Source: Streptomyces luteogriseus
Lineage (GTDB): Bacteria; Actinomycetota; Actinomycetes; Streptomycetales; Streptomycetaceae
Direction: 5' to 3'
NCBI RefSeq assembly: GCF_014205055.1
Contig: NZ_JACHMS010000001.1
Span: 1,550,001 to 1,614,000, forward strand
DNA: 64,000 bases
Shown here: positions 7,982 to 16,418 of the stretch, one piece after another
Numbering within the stretch: position 1 is the stretch's first letter
Layout: every line of letters starts with the position of its first letter
Position numbers and translations under genes: made by a program
Notes under the pieces: generated by a model
The model's database searches: none
Seen by the model: the letters and a program-made list of their open reading frames with translations, nothing else
Told to the model about the DNA's origin: nothing

Positions 7982-9171
7982 GCCCGCGCGTCATACGGCG
8001 GCGCCGCCGTCGCCCCGAGCCGTTGGTGAAGGTGCGGACTTTGCCGCCGAAACTGCCGGGGCTGCCGAAGCTGCGAAGGAGCCCCAAGCCGCCGAAACGC
8101 GGGGCCCGTCGGCCCGAGCCGCTGGTGAAGGTGCGGATCCTGCCGCCGAAGCTGCCGCGGCTGCCGCGCGTCCGGCTGCGCCGCCCGCGCACGAAGCCGT
8201 TCCGCGACCGCAACCCCGTGGTGATCGGCGCCGTCGGCCTGACCACCCTGGCCCTGCTGACGGCCGCCGCGTTCAACGCCGACAGCCTGCCGCTGATCGG
8301 CGGCGGCGAGACGTACAGCGCGGCCTTCTCGGAGGCCGGCGGGCTGAAGCCGGGCGACGAGGTGCGGATCGCCGGGGTGAAGGTCGGCAAGGTCGAGGAG
8401 GTCGATCTGGCCGGCGGCCACGTCGAGGTGACCTTCAAGGTCAAGGACGATCCGGAGTTCGGCACCGAGACCGGCGCCTCGATCCGGGTGAAGACGATCC
8501 TCGGCGCCAAGTACCTCGCCCTGCACCCGAAGGGGCCCGGCCGGCTGAAGCCGGGCAGCGAGATCCCGCTGAAGCGGACGGTCTCGGCGTACGACGTCGT
8601 GCAGGCGTTCAGCGATCTGACGACGACGACCGAGGAGGTCGACACGCAAAGGCTGGCGAAGGCGCTGGACACCCTCTCCACCACCTTCCAGGACTCGCCC
8701 GAGGAGGTACGCGCCTCCATCAAGGGGCTGTCGAGGATCTCCCGGACGGTGGCCTCGCGCGACAAGGCGCTGCGCGGGCTCCTCGACCACGCGAACGGGG
8801 TCACCGGCGTGCTGTCCGACCACACCGAGGACTTCTCCGCGCTGGTCGAGGACGGCGACAAACTGTTCAAGGAGATCAGCAAGCGGCGCACGGCGATCCA
8901 CAAGCTGCTCAAGAGCTCCGCCGCGCTCGGCATCCAGCTCTCCGGCCTGGTCGAGGACAACCGCGACGAGATCGGGCCCGCGCTGAAGGGCCTGAACACC
9001 TTCGTCAGGATGCTCGAACGCAATCAGGCGAGCCTCGACCGCAGCGTCGCACTGCTCGCCCCGTACGTGCGGGTCTTCACCAACACCCTGGGCAACGGCC
9101 GCTGGTTCGACGCCTACGTCCAGAACCTGGTGGCCGCTCCGGTGGCCCCGCGGAAGGGAGGCGCGCCGTGA
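7978..9171 (+). CDS. MCE family protein C with a duplicated basic N-terminus
   Basis: A 397-residue MCE protein. Unlike its siblings it has about 78 basic, Pro-rich residues before the membrane anchor (VVIGAVGLTTLALLTAAAF). This N-terminus contains a direct repeat: RRPEPLVKVRTLPPKLPGLP and RRPEPLVKVRILPPKLPRLP, 33 residues apart. The MCE domain follows (FSEAGGLKPGDEVRIAGVKVGKVEEV, then ILGAKYLAL) and then a helical stalk. The extra cytoplasmic tail should face the ATPase/permease side. It is coupled to both neighbours by ATGA and GTGA overlaps. The start at 7978 is set by that overlap; if translation began later, much of the duplication would be lost. Confidence 0.85.
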   Translation: MSPRVIRRRRRRPEPLVKVRTLPPKLPGLPKLRRSPKPPKRGARRPEPLVKVRILPPKLPRLPRVRLRRPRTKPFRDRNPVVIGAVGLTTLALLTAAAFNADSLPLIGGGETYSAAFSEAGGLKPGDEVRIAGVKVGKVEEVDLAGGHVEVTFKVKDDPEFGTETGASIRVKTILGAKYLALHPKGPGRLKPGSEIPLKRTVSAYDVVQAFSDLTTTTEEVDTQRLAKALDTLSTTFQDSPEEVRASIKGLSRISRTVASRDKALRGLLDHANGVTGVLSDHTEDFSALVEDGDKLFKEISKRRTAIHKLLKSSAALGIQLSGLVEDNRDEIGPALKGLNTFVRMLERNQASLDRSVALLAPYVRVFTNTLGNGRWFDAYVQNLVAAPVAPRKGGAP

Positions 9172-10298
9172 ACAAGCGCCTGAAGGCTCTCGCACTGCTC
9201 ACCGCGCTCGCGGTCGCCGGCGCGCTCACCGTCGCCCTGTGGCCCCGCTCCGGATCCGTCCGCGTCACCGCGTACTTCCCGCGCACCGTCGGCATCTACC
9301 CCGGCTCGGACGTCCGTGTGCTCGGCGTCCGGATCGGCGAGGTCAGGAAGATCACCCCGGAGGGCGGCCGGGTGCGGGTCGAGCTGGAGTACGACGAGGG
9401 CCGCGAGGTCCCCGCCGGAGCGCAGGCCGCGATCATCAACTCCTCGGTGGTCAGCGACCGTTACGTGCAGCTGCTGCCGGTCTACCGCAAGGGCCCGCTG
9501 CTGCGGGACGGCGACGTCATCCCCGAGTCGCGAACGGCCGTACCGGTCGAACTGGACCGGGTCTTCGACAGCCTGCACACCACGTCCGAGGCGCTCGGCC
9601 CGAAGGGCGCGAACCAGGACGGCTCCCTGGCGCGCCTGCTGGGCGTGAGCGCGGACAACCTCGAAGGGCAGGGCAAGAACCTGAACCGGACGGTGGAGGA
9701 CCTCTCCAAGGCCGTCACCACCCTGTCCGACGGCCGCGGCGACCTGTTCGGCACCGTGCGCAACCTCCAGGTCTTCACCGCCGCGCTGGCGGCCGACGAC
9801 AAGAGCGTGCGGTCGTTCAACGGCAGCCTCGCCAAGGTGGCCGGTCAGCTGGCCGGGGAGCGCAAGGACCTGGCGGCGGCGCTGAAGTACCTGGCGGCGG
9901 CGCTCGGTGACGTGGCCGACTTCGTGAAGAAGAACAAGAAGACCCTGGCTTCGGACGTCAAGGGCCTCAGCAAGGTCACCAAGGTGCTGGTCACCCAACG
10001 GGCCGCGCTGAAGGAGCTGCTGGAGGCGGCCCCCACCGGACTGGGCAACCTGCAGAACGCCTACAACCCGTCCGCCGGCACCCTCGACACCCGCAACAAC
10101 GCGCAAGCGTCGCAGGACCCGGCCGACCTGCTGTGCTCCCTGCTGAGGACGACCGGCGACGAGGGCGGCGAGAACCCCGACTGCGAGGAGCTGGACAAGC
10201 TCTTCGACTCCCTGCCCGAGGTGCCGAAGGCGCCGGCGGTGCCGAGCACGGGCTCGGTCGACCGGACACTCGGCGGACTCCTGGAGGCAGACGCATGA
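9168..10298 (+). CDS. MCE family protein D
   Basis: A 376-residue MCE protein with an N-terminal anchor (LKALALLTALAVAGALTVAL) and the domain YFPRTVGIYPGSDVRVLGVRIGEVRKI followed by VVSDRYVQLLPVY. The long C-terminal helical region ends in a short acidic tail with two Cys residues (LLCSLL and NPDCEEL). It has no lipobox. GTG at 9168 overlaps the upstream TGA, and its own stop overlaps the ATG of the lipoprotein subunit. Its role is the fourth subunit of the MCE importer. Confidence 0.88.
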   Translation: MNKRLKALALLTALAVAGALTVALWPRSGSVRVTAYFPRTVGIYPGSDVRVLGVRIGEVRKITPEGGRVRVELEYDEGREVPAGAQAAIINSSVVSDRYVQLLPVYRKGPLLRDGDVIPESRTAVPVELDRVFDSLHTTSEALGPKGANQDGSLARLLGVSADNLEGQGKNLNRTVEDLSKAVTTLSDGRGDLFGTVRNLQVFTAALAADDKSVRSFNGSLAKVAGQLAGERKDLAAALKYLAAALGDVADFVKKNKKTLASDVKGLSKVTKVLVTQRAALKELLEAAPTGLGNLQNAYNPSAGTLDTRNNAQASQDPADLLCSLLRTTGDEGGENPDCEELDKLFDSLPEVPKAPAVPSTGSVDRTLGGLLEADA

Positions 10299-11620
10299 GC
10301 GGCGGGCGCACGAGCGGCGGGCGCACGAGAGCCGGGCGCACGAGAGCCGGGGCGGTCGCGTGGGCGACGGTCGGGACGCTGCTGCTGTCCGGCTGTGAGT
10401 TCAACGGCTGGTACGACGTCCCGCTCCCCGGGGGCGCCGCCGCGGACGGCCGTGCCTACCACGTCACGGTCGAGTTCAGGGACGTGCTCGACCTGGTGCC
10501 GCAGTCGGCGGTCAAGGTCGACAACGTCACCGTGGGCGCCGTCGAGAAGGTGGACCTCGACGGGTGGCACGCGCGCGTACGCCTGCGGGTCGCCGACTCG
10601 GTGAAGCTGCCGGGCAACGCGGTCGCCGAGCTGCGGCAGACCAGCATGCTCGGCGAGAAGTACGTGGCCCTGTCCGCCCCGGCCGGCACCGCACCCGCCG
10701 GACGGCTGCGCGACGGCGACCTGATCCCCCTGTCCCGCAGCGGCCGCAACCCGGAGGTCGAGGAGGTGCTGTCCGCCCTGTCCGCGCTCCTGAACGGCGG
10801 CGGGGTCGCCCAGCTCAAGACGATCACCGTGGAGCTGAACAAGGCTCTCCAGGGCCGCGAGAACCGGGTGAAGTCCCTGCTCAAGGAGCTGAACACGTTC
10901 CTCGGCGGCCTGGACGGCCGGCGCGAGGACATCGTCCGCGCGCTCAAGGGCATCGACCGGCTGGCCAAGCGGCTCGGGAAGGAGAAGAAGACGATCGCCA
11001 CGGCCGTCGACACGATGCCGCCCGCGCTGAAGGTCCTCGCCGACCAGCGGCGCGACCTGACGAAGATGCTCACCGCCCTGTCGAAGCTGGGCAAGACGGG
11101 AACCAGGGTCGTCAACGCCTCGCGGGACGACACGGTCGCCAACCTCAAGTCGCTGCGGCCGATCCTGGAGCAGCTCAACAAGGCGGGCGACGACCTGCCC
11201 AACTCCCTCGAGATGCTCACCACCTACCCGTTCCCGCGCAACGCGGTGGACGCCGTCAAGGGCGACTACGTCAACCTCCATGTGACCGCCGACCTGGACC
11301 TGGCGGGCATCTACGGCAACCTCTCCGACAAGCCCGGCAGCAAGGACGGCGACTCGGGCAAGCCCGAGACCCCGGACCTTCCCGGCCTCCCCGACGTGCC
11401 CGACGTTCCCGACGTGCCCGGCCTGCCCTCACCGACGGCCCTGCCGGACGCACCGGACGTGCCGGACACTCCCGTCGAACCCTCGGCTCCCTCGGACAGC
11501 GACCCGCTGTGCCCGCCGGTGTGCACCGCGGCCCACGGCCCCCTGCCCGACTCGCGCCGCCTCCCGCCGGGGATCGACCTCGCGCTCGCGGAGCTCATGC
11601 TGAAGGGGATGCAGCCGTGA
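10295..11620 (+). CDS. MCE family protein E, lipoprotein subunit
   Basis: A 441-residue MCE protein. The signal peptide ends in the lipobox LLLSGC, so the mature protein should be lipid-anchored, as in the fifth (LprK-type) MCE subunit of mycobacteria. The MCE domain reads VEFRDVLDLVPQSAVKVDNVTVGAVEKV and SMLGEKYVALSAP, with a helical stalk after it. The first 20 residues are a five-residue repeat (SGGRT, SGGRT, RAGRT, RAGAV). The C-terminal region has PDVP repeats like those of the sigma factor at 1872-3002, then a segment with two Cys residues (PLCPPVC). It is coupled to both neighbours by overlapping starts and stops. Confidence 0.9.
   Translation: MSGGRTSGGRTRAGRTRAGAVAWATVGTLLLSGCEFNGWYDVPLPGGAAADGRAYHVTVEFRDVLDLVPQSAVKVDNVTVGAVEKVDLDGWHARVRLRVADSVKLPGNAVAELRQTSMLGEKYVALSAPAGTAPAGRLRDGDLIPLSRSGRNPEVEEVLSALSALLNGGGVAQLKTITVELNKALQGRENRVKSLLKELNTFLGGLDGRREDIVRALKGIDRLAKRLGKEKKTIATAVDTMPPALKVLADQRRDLTKMLTALSKLGKTGTRVVNASRDDTVANLKSLRPILEQLNKAGDDLPNSLEMLTTYPFPRNAVDAVKGDYVNLHVTADLDLAGIYGNLSDKPGSKDGDSGKPETPDLPGLPDVPDVPDVPGLPSPTALPDAPDVPDTPVEPSAPSDSDPLCPPVCTAAHGPLPDSRRLPPGIDLALAELMLKGMQP
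10297..10356 (+). repeat. 15-bp tandem repeat, four copies, inside the lipoprotein gene
   Basis: Four in-frame 15-base units, the first two identical (GAGCGGCGGGCGCAC) and the last two diverged. They encode the five-residue repeat at the start of the signal peptide's basic region, right at the coupled start codon. Confidence 0.8.
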
Positions 11621-12894
11621 TCACACGTACGGTCAAGGCCCAGCTGCTGGCCTTCGCCGCCGTCACCGCCGTGGGGGTGTCGTATGTCGGCGCCGAGTAC
11701 ACGGGCCTGGTGGACGGCCTCCTCGACCGCGGCTACACCGTGCGGGCCGACTTCGCCGACTCCGGCGGCATCTTCAGCGGTGCGGAGGTCACCTACCGCG
11801 GGGTGCCGGTGGGCCGGGTCGGGGATCTGCGGCTGACCGGTTCCGAGGGGGTCTCGGTGGCCCTGGAGATCGAGGACGGCGCGCCACGCATCCCGGCGGA
11901 CACGCTGGCGGTGGTGGCCAACCGCTCGGCGGTGGGCGAGCAGTACGTCGACCTGCAGCCGCGCCGCTCGGGCGGCCCGTACCTGCTGGACGGCAGCGCG
12001 ATCCCGCGCGAGGACACCCGGGTGCCGCTGCCCGTCACGGACATGGTCGTCAGCCTCGACCGGCTCGTCACCTCGGTCGGCAAGAAGGACCTGCGCATCA
12101 CCGTCGACGAACTGGGCGAGGCCTTCTCCGGCACGGGACCTCATCTGAGCCGGCTGGTGGACTCGGGCAACGCGCTCGTCGAGTCGGCCTCCGACTCGCT
12201 CCCGGAGACGATCTCGCTGATCGAGGACTCGCGGAAGGTGCTCAAGACGCAGGCCGACCAGGGCTCGTCCATCAAGTCGTTCTCCCGCGATCTGGCGGCG
12301 CTCACCTCGGAGTTGAAGTCGAGCGACGGCGACCTACGGCGGCTGATCGGCAACTCGGTGCCGGCCGGTCAGGAGGTCAACTCGCTGCTGCGGTCCACCC
12401 GGCCGCATCTGCCGGTCCTGCTGGCCAACCTCATCAGCGGCGGCCAGGTCACGGTGGCCCGGCTGCCCGGCGTGGAGCAGGCCCTGGTCACCTTCCCGGT
12501 GGTGGTCGCGGGCAGCCACACCGTCATCCCGGGGGACGGCACCACCCACTTCGGCCTCGTCCTCAACGCCGACGACCCGCCGCCGTGCACCCAGGGCTAC
12601 GGCACACGGCGGCGCGACCCCGCCGACACCGGCACGCGCGCGGCGAACACCGACGCGCGCTGCACGGCGCCGCGCGGCGGCGGCACCTCGGTGCGCGGGG
12701 CGCAGAACGCCCCCGGCGCGTCCGGCCGTTCCGGCGGCGCCGGACCGGCCGCGTACGTCGCCCCGTACGACCCGGAGACCGGTACGGCAACCGGCCCGGA
12801 CGGAACGCCCGTCGAGATCGGCTCGACGGGCGGCGAACAGACCGTGTTCGGAAAGGATTCGTGGCAATGGCTGCTCGTCGGACCGATGGCATGA
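11617..12894 (+). CDS. MCE family protein F
   Basis: A 425-residue MCE protein that closes the set of six. An N-terminal anchor (LLAFAAVTAVGVSYVG) leads into the domain VRADFADSGGIFSGAEVTYRGVPVGRVGDL and AVGEQYVDLQP. As is usual for the sixth subunit, the helical region is shorter and the C-terminus is Gly/Thr-rich and probably unstructured. GTG at 11617 overlaps the upstream TGA. Its 3' end overlaps the first Mce-associated gene, by 4 or 28 bases depending on that gene's start. Confidence 0.88.
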   Translation: MITRTVKAQLLAFAAVTAVGVSYVGAEYTGLVDGLLDRGYTVRADFADSGGIFSGAEVTYRGVPVGRVGDLRLTGSEGVSVALEIEDGAPRIPADTLAVVANRSAVGEQYVDLQPRRSGGPYLLDGSAIPREDTRVPLPVTDMVVSLDRLVTSVGKKDLRITVDELGEAFSGTGPHLSRLVDSGNALVESASDSLPETISLIEDSRKVLKTQADQGSSIKSFSRDLAALTSELKSSDGDLRRLIGNSVPAGQEVNSLLRSTRPHLPVLLANLISGGQVTVARLPGVEQALVTFPVVVAGSHTVIPGDGTTHFGLVLNADDPPPCTQGYGTRRRDPADTGTRAANTDARCTAPRGGGTSVRGAQNAPGASGRSGGAGPAAYVAPYDPETGTATGPDGTPVEIGSTGGEQTVFGKDSWQWLLVGPMA

Positions 12895-13484
12895 GCGGGG
12901 GCCTCCTCCCGCTGATAGGCGGCTCCCTCACCTCGGCGCTGCGACCGCTGCGGCGGCTGGCCGCCGGACGGGCGGACAGCGGCCGCCGCACCGGGCGGTC
13001 CGCCGGGCGTCGCAGGGCGCAGTCGGCGGGGCTCGTCGCCGCGACGATCCTGACCACGGTGCTCGCGGTCTGGCTCGGCCTCCAGACGGTCGAGCAGCGC
13101 GCGGCGGAGCAGCGCCGCCAGGAGATCCTGGCGGCGGCCCGGCAGTCGGCGCTGAACTTCACCTCGCTCGACTACCGGCACTACGCCCGGGACAGCCAGA
13201 ACGTGCTGAAGGGTGCGACCGGCGACTTCAAGAAGCAGTTCGCCGCGCAGACCGCGCAGTTGACCAAGCTCGTCGCCGGGAACAAGTCGGTGTCCGAGGG
13301 CCAGGTCCTCGAAGCGGGCATCGTGCGGTCCGACGCGCGTTCGGCCCGGGTGCTGGTCGTCGCCGACAGCAAGGTGACCAACACCGCCGTGCCGGACGGG
13401 GAGGCGCGCACCTACCGGCTGCAGCTCGACCTCGTGCATCGGGACGGCCGCTGGCTGACCTCCGACGTCGAGTTCGTCGGCTGA
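12867..13484 (+). CDS. Mce-associated membrane protein (first)
   Basis: A 205-residue protein with a basic cytoplasmic N-terminus, one membrane segment (AGLVAATILTTVLAVWLGL), and an extracytoplasmic domain in which a FTSLDYRHYARDSQNVL helix is followed by a small beta-rich fold ending RDGRWLTSDVEFVG. This is the layout of Mas proteins, which accompany mycobacterial mce operons and help stabilise the importer. I chose ATG 12867 because GGAAAGGA lies eight bases upstream; ATG 12891, which would give the operon's usual ATGA overlap, is the alternative. Confidence 0.75.
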   Translation: MAARRTDGMSGGLLPLIGGSLTSALRPLRRLAAGRADSGRRTGRSAGRRRAQSAGLVAATILTTVLAVWLGLQTVEQRAAEQRRQEILAAARQSALNFTSLDYRHYARDSQNVLKGATGDFKKQFAAQTAQLTKLVAGNKSVSEGQVLEAGIVRSDARSARVLVVADSKVTNTAVPDGEARTYRLQLDLVHRDGRWLTSDVEFVG

Positions 13485-13524
13485 CCACCCGTACCACCCC
13501 GTACCGCCTGTGAGGAGAAAGACC

Positions 13525-14316
13525 GTGGCGAACCCGACCTCCCGCGTTCGCGGCGCCGGCTCCCCCGCCCGCCGCACCATGACCGCGGCCGCCCGCGCGG
13601 CGGCCAAACGCGCCCGGCGACCCGAGCTCCCCGAGCACGGCAGGAGTGCCGTCTCCTCCCCGGCGGACGAGGCACCGCGGCAGGCGGAGGAGCCCGGCTA
13701 CGGGCGCACGGTGCTCGTCGACGCGCCGGACGGCGTCTGGGACGACCCGCCGGAGCCGTCGCCCGAGGCCGCCGAGGAGGAGCCGCGGGAGAGCACGCGC
13801 GGGTGGCGGTTCCCGCGCGGGAGGCTGCTCACCGCCGCGTCGGCCGTCCTGCTCGTGGCGGGGCTGGTCGCCGCCGCCGTGCTCGGCTGGCAGTACCGGG
13901 AGGGGCAGCGCGCGGACCGGGCCCGGGGGGAGGCGCTCGACGCGGCGCGGAAGGCGGCGCCGGTCGTGCTGTCGTACGACTACCGGCGCCTGGACCGCGA
14001 CTTCGCCCGGGCGCGCACGCATCTGACCGGCGACTTCCGCGACGAGTACGGCAGGACCACGAAGACGGTGGTCGGGCCGACCGCCCGGAAGTACCACGGG
14101 GTGGTGAAGGCGACGGTCGTGGAGCCCGCGGGCGGTGGCGCCCGGGCGGCCTCCGTCGTGTCGGCCTCGCCTGACCGGGCGGTCGTACTGCTCTTCGTCA
14201 ACCAGGTGACCAGGAGCACCCAGGTCACGGGGTCCCGCGTGGACCTGAACCGGGTGCGGATGACGCTCACCCGTACCTCCGGGGGCTGGAAGGTGAGCGG
14301 CGTCGACGCGCTCTGA
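13525..14316 (+). CDS. Mce-associated membrane protein (second)
   Basis: A 263-residue paralogue of the preceding gene: a long acidic and basic cytoplasmic region, one membrane segment (LLTAASAVLLVAGLVAAAVLGW), then an extracytoplasmic domain with SYDYRRLDRDFARARTHLTGDF and a closing GGWKVSGVDAL. It is probably the partner of the first Mas protein, forming a pair at the base of the MCE tube. GTG at 13525 follows a strong GAGGAGAAAG site. It is the last gene of the mce operon, with a terminator just downstream. Confidence 0.75.
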   Translation: MANPTSRVRGAGSPARRTMTAAARAAAKRARRPELPEHGRSAVSSPADEAPRQAEEPGYGRTVLVDAPDGVWDDPPEPSPEAAEEEPRESTRGWRFPRGRLLTAASAVLLVAGLVAAAVLGWQYREGQRADRARGEALDAARKAAPVVLSYDYRRLDRDFARARTHLTGDFRDEYGRTTKTVVGPTARKYHGVVKATVVEPAGGGARAASVVSASPDRAVVLLFVNQVTRSTQVTGSRVDLNRVRMTLTRTSGGWKVSGVDAL

Positions 14317-14339
14317 GCCTCCCCTGTCGATGCGTCCCC

Positions 14340-14365
14340 GCGCCCCCGCGCGGGGGCGCTTTTTT
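14340..14365 (+). terminator. Rho-independent terminator of the mce operon
   Basis: GCGCCCCCGC is followed directly by its reverse complement GCGGGGGCGC and then six T residues. It stands 24 bases after the last mce gene stop. Confidence 0.9.
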
Positions 14366-14375
14366 GCGGTCGCTC

Positions 14376-14405
14376 TTGACAGTCCTTCCCGGTCACGGGC
14401 AATCT
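14376..14405 (+). promoter_or_regulatory. Possible promoter of hyi-glxR
   Basis: TTGACA at 14376-14381 is a consensus -35 box. A weak -10 candidate, CAATCT, lies 18 bases further on. The element sits between the mce terminator and hyi. Confidence 0.4.
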
Positions 14406-14425
14406 TCCAGTAAGCAGAAAGCAAC

Positions 14426-14440
14426 TTCCACATTACGGAA
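14426..14440 (+). promoter_or_regulatory. Putative operator TTCCACATTACGGAA upstream of hyi
   Basis: A 15-base element with a TTCC / GGAA inverted repeat, identical at 12 of 15 positions to TTCCGTATTGCGGAA in front of gcl (21174-21188). It lies downstream of the candidate promoter, where a repressor would act. An IclR-family regulator such as the allantoin-pathway AllR is my guess; the regulator gene is not in the window. Confidence 0.5.
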
Positions 14441-14466
14441 AATCCAGGAAGGGAGCGCCGAGCCCG

Positions 14467-15288
14467 ATGGGATTCGCAGACCAGCGCTTCAACGTCAACC
14501 TGTCGATCCTCTTCACGGAGCTCCCGCTCCTGGAGCGTCCCGCGGCCGCCGCCGCGGCGGGTTTCACCGCGGTCGAGTTGTGGTGGCCCTGGGTCGACTC
14601 GCCGGTCCCCGAGCGGTACGAGCTCGACGCCCTGAAGCGTGCGATCGAGGACGCCGGTGTCCAGCTCACCGGCCTGAACTTCTACGCCGGACAGCTCCCG
14701 GGCCCGGACCGCGGCGCCCTGTCGATTCCCGGTGAGGAGTCGGAGCGGTTCCGCGCCAACATCGACGTGGCCGCCGACTTCGCCGCCTCCCTGGGCTGCA
14801 CGGCGCTCAACGCGCTGTACGGCAACCGCGTCGAGGGCGTGGACCCGGCCGAGCAGGACGCTCTCGCCCTGGAGAATCTGGTCCTCGCGGCCCGGGCCGC
14901 CGACCGGATCGGCGCGGTCCTGCTGATCGAGGCGTTGAACCGGCCCGAGTCCCCGCTGTACCCGCTGGCGTCGGCCCCGGCTGCCGTGGAGGTCGTCGAC
15001 AAGGTCAACGAGGCGACGGGGCTGGGCAACGCCCGCTTCCTGATGGACCTCTACCACCTGTCCATGAACGGCGAGGACCTCCCGGCGGTGATCGAGCGGT
15101 TCGCGTCGAAGACGGGCCACGTGCAGATCGCCGACAACCCGGGCCGCGGCGCGCCGGGCACGGGCTCACTGCCCCTCGAAGACCTCCTCGACCAGCTGAA
15201 CAAGGCGGGTTACGACGGCTGGGTCGGCCTCGAGTACAAGCCGGGCGAGCGCCCGAGCACCGAGGCCTTCGACTGGCTGGCCCGCTGA
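14467..15288 (+). CDS. hyi: Hydroxypyruvate isomerase
   Basis: A 273-residue TIM-barrel enzyme of the AP-endonuclease-2-like family. It interconverts hydroxypyruvate and tartronate semialdehyde. It opens FNVNLSILFTELPLLERP and carries the likely metal-site segments LLIEALNRPESP (Glu), FLMDLYHLSMNGED (Asp/His), HVQIADNPGRGAPGTG and WVGLEYKP (Glu). The length fits the family (about 260). An AGGAAGGGAG site precedes the ATG. GlxR is encoded 27 bases downstream, and glyoxylate carboligase is nearby on the other strand, so the function is well supported by context. Confidence 0.9.
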   Translation: MGFADQRFNVNLSILFTELPLLERPAAAAAAGFTAVELWWPWVDSPVPERYELDALKRAIEDAGVQLTGLNFYAGQLPGPDRGALSIPGEESERFRANIDVAADFAASLGCTALNALYGNRVEGVDPAEQDALALENLVLAARAADRIGAVLLIEALNRPESPLYPLASAPAAVEVVDKVNEATGLGNARFLMDLYHLSMNGEDLPAVIERFASKTGHVQIADNPGRGAPGTGSLPLEDLLDQLNKAGYDGWVGLEYKPGERPSTEAFDWLAR

Positions 15289-15315
15289 CCCCCCTTCACC
15301 GAAAGGCACCCCATC

Positions 15316-16209
15316 ATGAGCACCACTCTCCCCAAGGTCGCCTGGATCGGCCTCGGCATCATGGGCTCCCCCATGTCCGAGAACCTGATCAAGGCGGGCT
15401 ACCAGGTCACCGGCTTCACGCTGGAGCAGGACAAGCTGGACCGCCTGGCCGCCGCCGGTGGCACCGCGGCCGGTTCGATCGCCGAGGCCGTGAAGGACGC
15501 CGACGTCGTCGTCACGATGGTCCCGGCCTCCCCGCAGGTCGAGGCCATCGCCTACGGCCCCGACGGCATCCTGGAGAACGCGAAGTCCGGCGCGCTGCTG
15601 ATCGACATGTCCTCGATCACCCCGCAGACCTCGGTCGACCTGGCGAAGGCGGCGAAGGACAAGGGCATCCGCGTCCTGGACGCCCCGGTGTCCGGCGGTG
15701 AGGCCGGCGCCATCGAGGCCGTGCTGTCGATCATGGTCGGCGGCGAACAGGCCGACTTCGACACCGCGAAGCCGATCCTCGAGGCGCTCGGCAAGACCAT
15801 CGTGCTGTGCGGTCCGCACGGCTCCGGTCAGACCGTGAAGGCAGCCAACCAGCTGATCGTCGCCGTGAACATCCAGGCGTGCGCCGAGGCCGTGGTGTTC
15901 CTGGAGAAGTCCGGCGTGGACCTGAAGGCGGCGCTGGACGTCCTCAACGGCGGGCTCGCCGGCTCGACCGTGCTGACCCGCAAGAAGGACAACTTCCTCG
16001 GCCGGGACTTCAAGCCGGGCTTCCGGATCGACCTGCACCACAAGGACATGGGCATCGTCACGGACGCCGCCCGCAATGTCGGCGCGGCCCTGCCCGTCGG
16101 TGCCGTGGTCGCCCAGCTGGTCGCGTCCCTGCGTGCGCAGGGCGACGGCGGCCTGGACCACTCGGCGCTGCTGCGGGCCGTGGAGCGGCTCTCCGGCGCG
16201 CAGCTCTGA
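15316..16209 (+). CDS. glxR: Tartronate semialdehyde reductase (2-hydroxy-3-oxopropionate reductase)
   Basis: A 297-residue member of the beta-hydroxyacid dehydrogenase family. The N-terminal Rossmann fold has GLGIMGSPMSENLIKAGY; the substrate loop is DAPVSGGEAGA; the catalytic Lys lies in GSGQTVKAANQLIVA; the C-terminal helical domain has KDMGIVTDAARNVG. It reduces tartronate semialdehyde to D-glycerate, using NADH or NADPH, downstream of Gcl and Hyi. A GAAAGG site precedes the ATG. It forms an operon with hyi. Confidence 0.92.
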   Translation: MSTTLPKVAWIGLGIMGSPMSENLIKAGYQVTGFTLEQDKLDRLAAAGGTAAGSIAEAVKDADVVVTMVPASPQVEAIAYGPDGILENAKSGALLIDMSSITPQTSVDLAKAAKDKGIRVLDAPVSGGEAGAIEAVLSIMVGGEQADFDTAKPILEALGKTIVLCGPHGSGQTVKAANQLIVAVNIQACAEAVVFLEKSGVDLKAALDVLNGGLAGSTVLTRKKDNFLGRDFKPGFRIDLHHKDMGIVTDAARNVGAALPVGAVVAQLVASLRAQGDGGLDHSALLRAVERLSGAQL

Positions 16210-16339
16210 CCCTCCCCCGACCCTCGTAGCCCCGGGGTCCCCCCCATCCCCGGGCGGCGCCGCCGCTGACACCTGTCCTGTCGCGCCCAAAGGGGCGGCG
16301 CCGCCCGGAACCAGCCATGTCCACCGCTTCAACAAACTG

Positions 16340-16369
16340 TTGACGCTCCGCTCGCCCCGACCCTAGGCT
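16340..16369 (+). promoter_or_regulatory. Promoter of the catalase gene
   Basis: TTGACG (16340-16345), an 18-base spacer, then TAGGCT (16364-16369). Both hexamers are good matches to Streptomyces vegetative promoters. The downstream palindrome at 16376-16395 covers the expected start point. Confidence 0.6.
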
Positions 16370-16375
16370 CCACAA

Positions 16376-16395
16376 AGCGGAAACATATTTCCGCT
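16376..16395 (+). promoter_or_regulatory. Perfect palindromic operator of the catalase gene
   Basis: AGCGGAAACATATTTCCGCT is a perfect 8-4-8 inverted repeat just behind the -10 box, where a bound repressor would block initiation. Its GCGGAAA half also occurs in the gcl operator region. The GGAAA-N-TTTCC form recalls IclR-family sites. Confidence 0.6.
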
Positions 16396-16418
16396 GCCCT
16401 CTCGTACGGAAGGTCACG

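Noticed and set aside
16215..16310. Palindromes CCCCGGGG and GGGCGGCGCCGCCC between glxR and the catalase gene
   Set aside because: No T-run and ordinary for GC-rich DNA; too weak to call a terminator.
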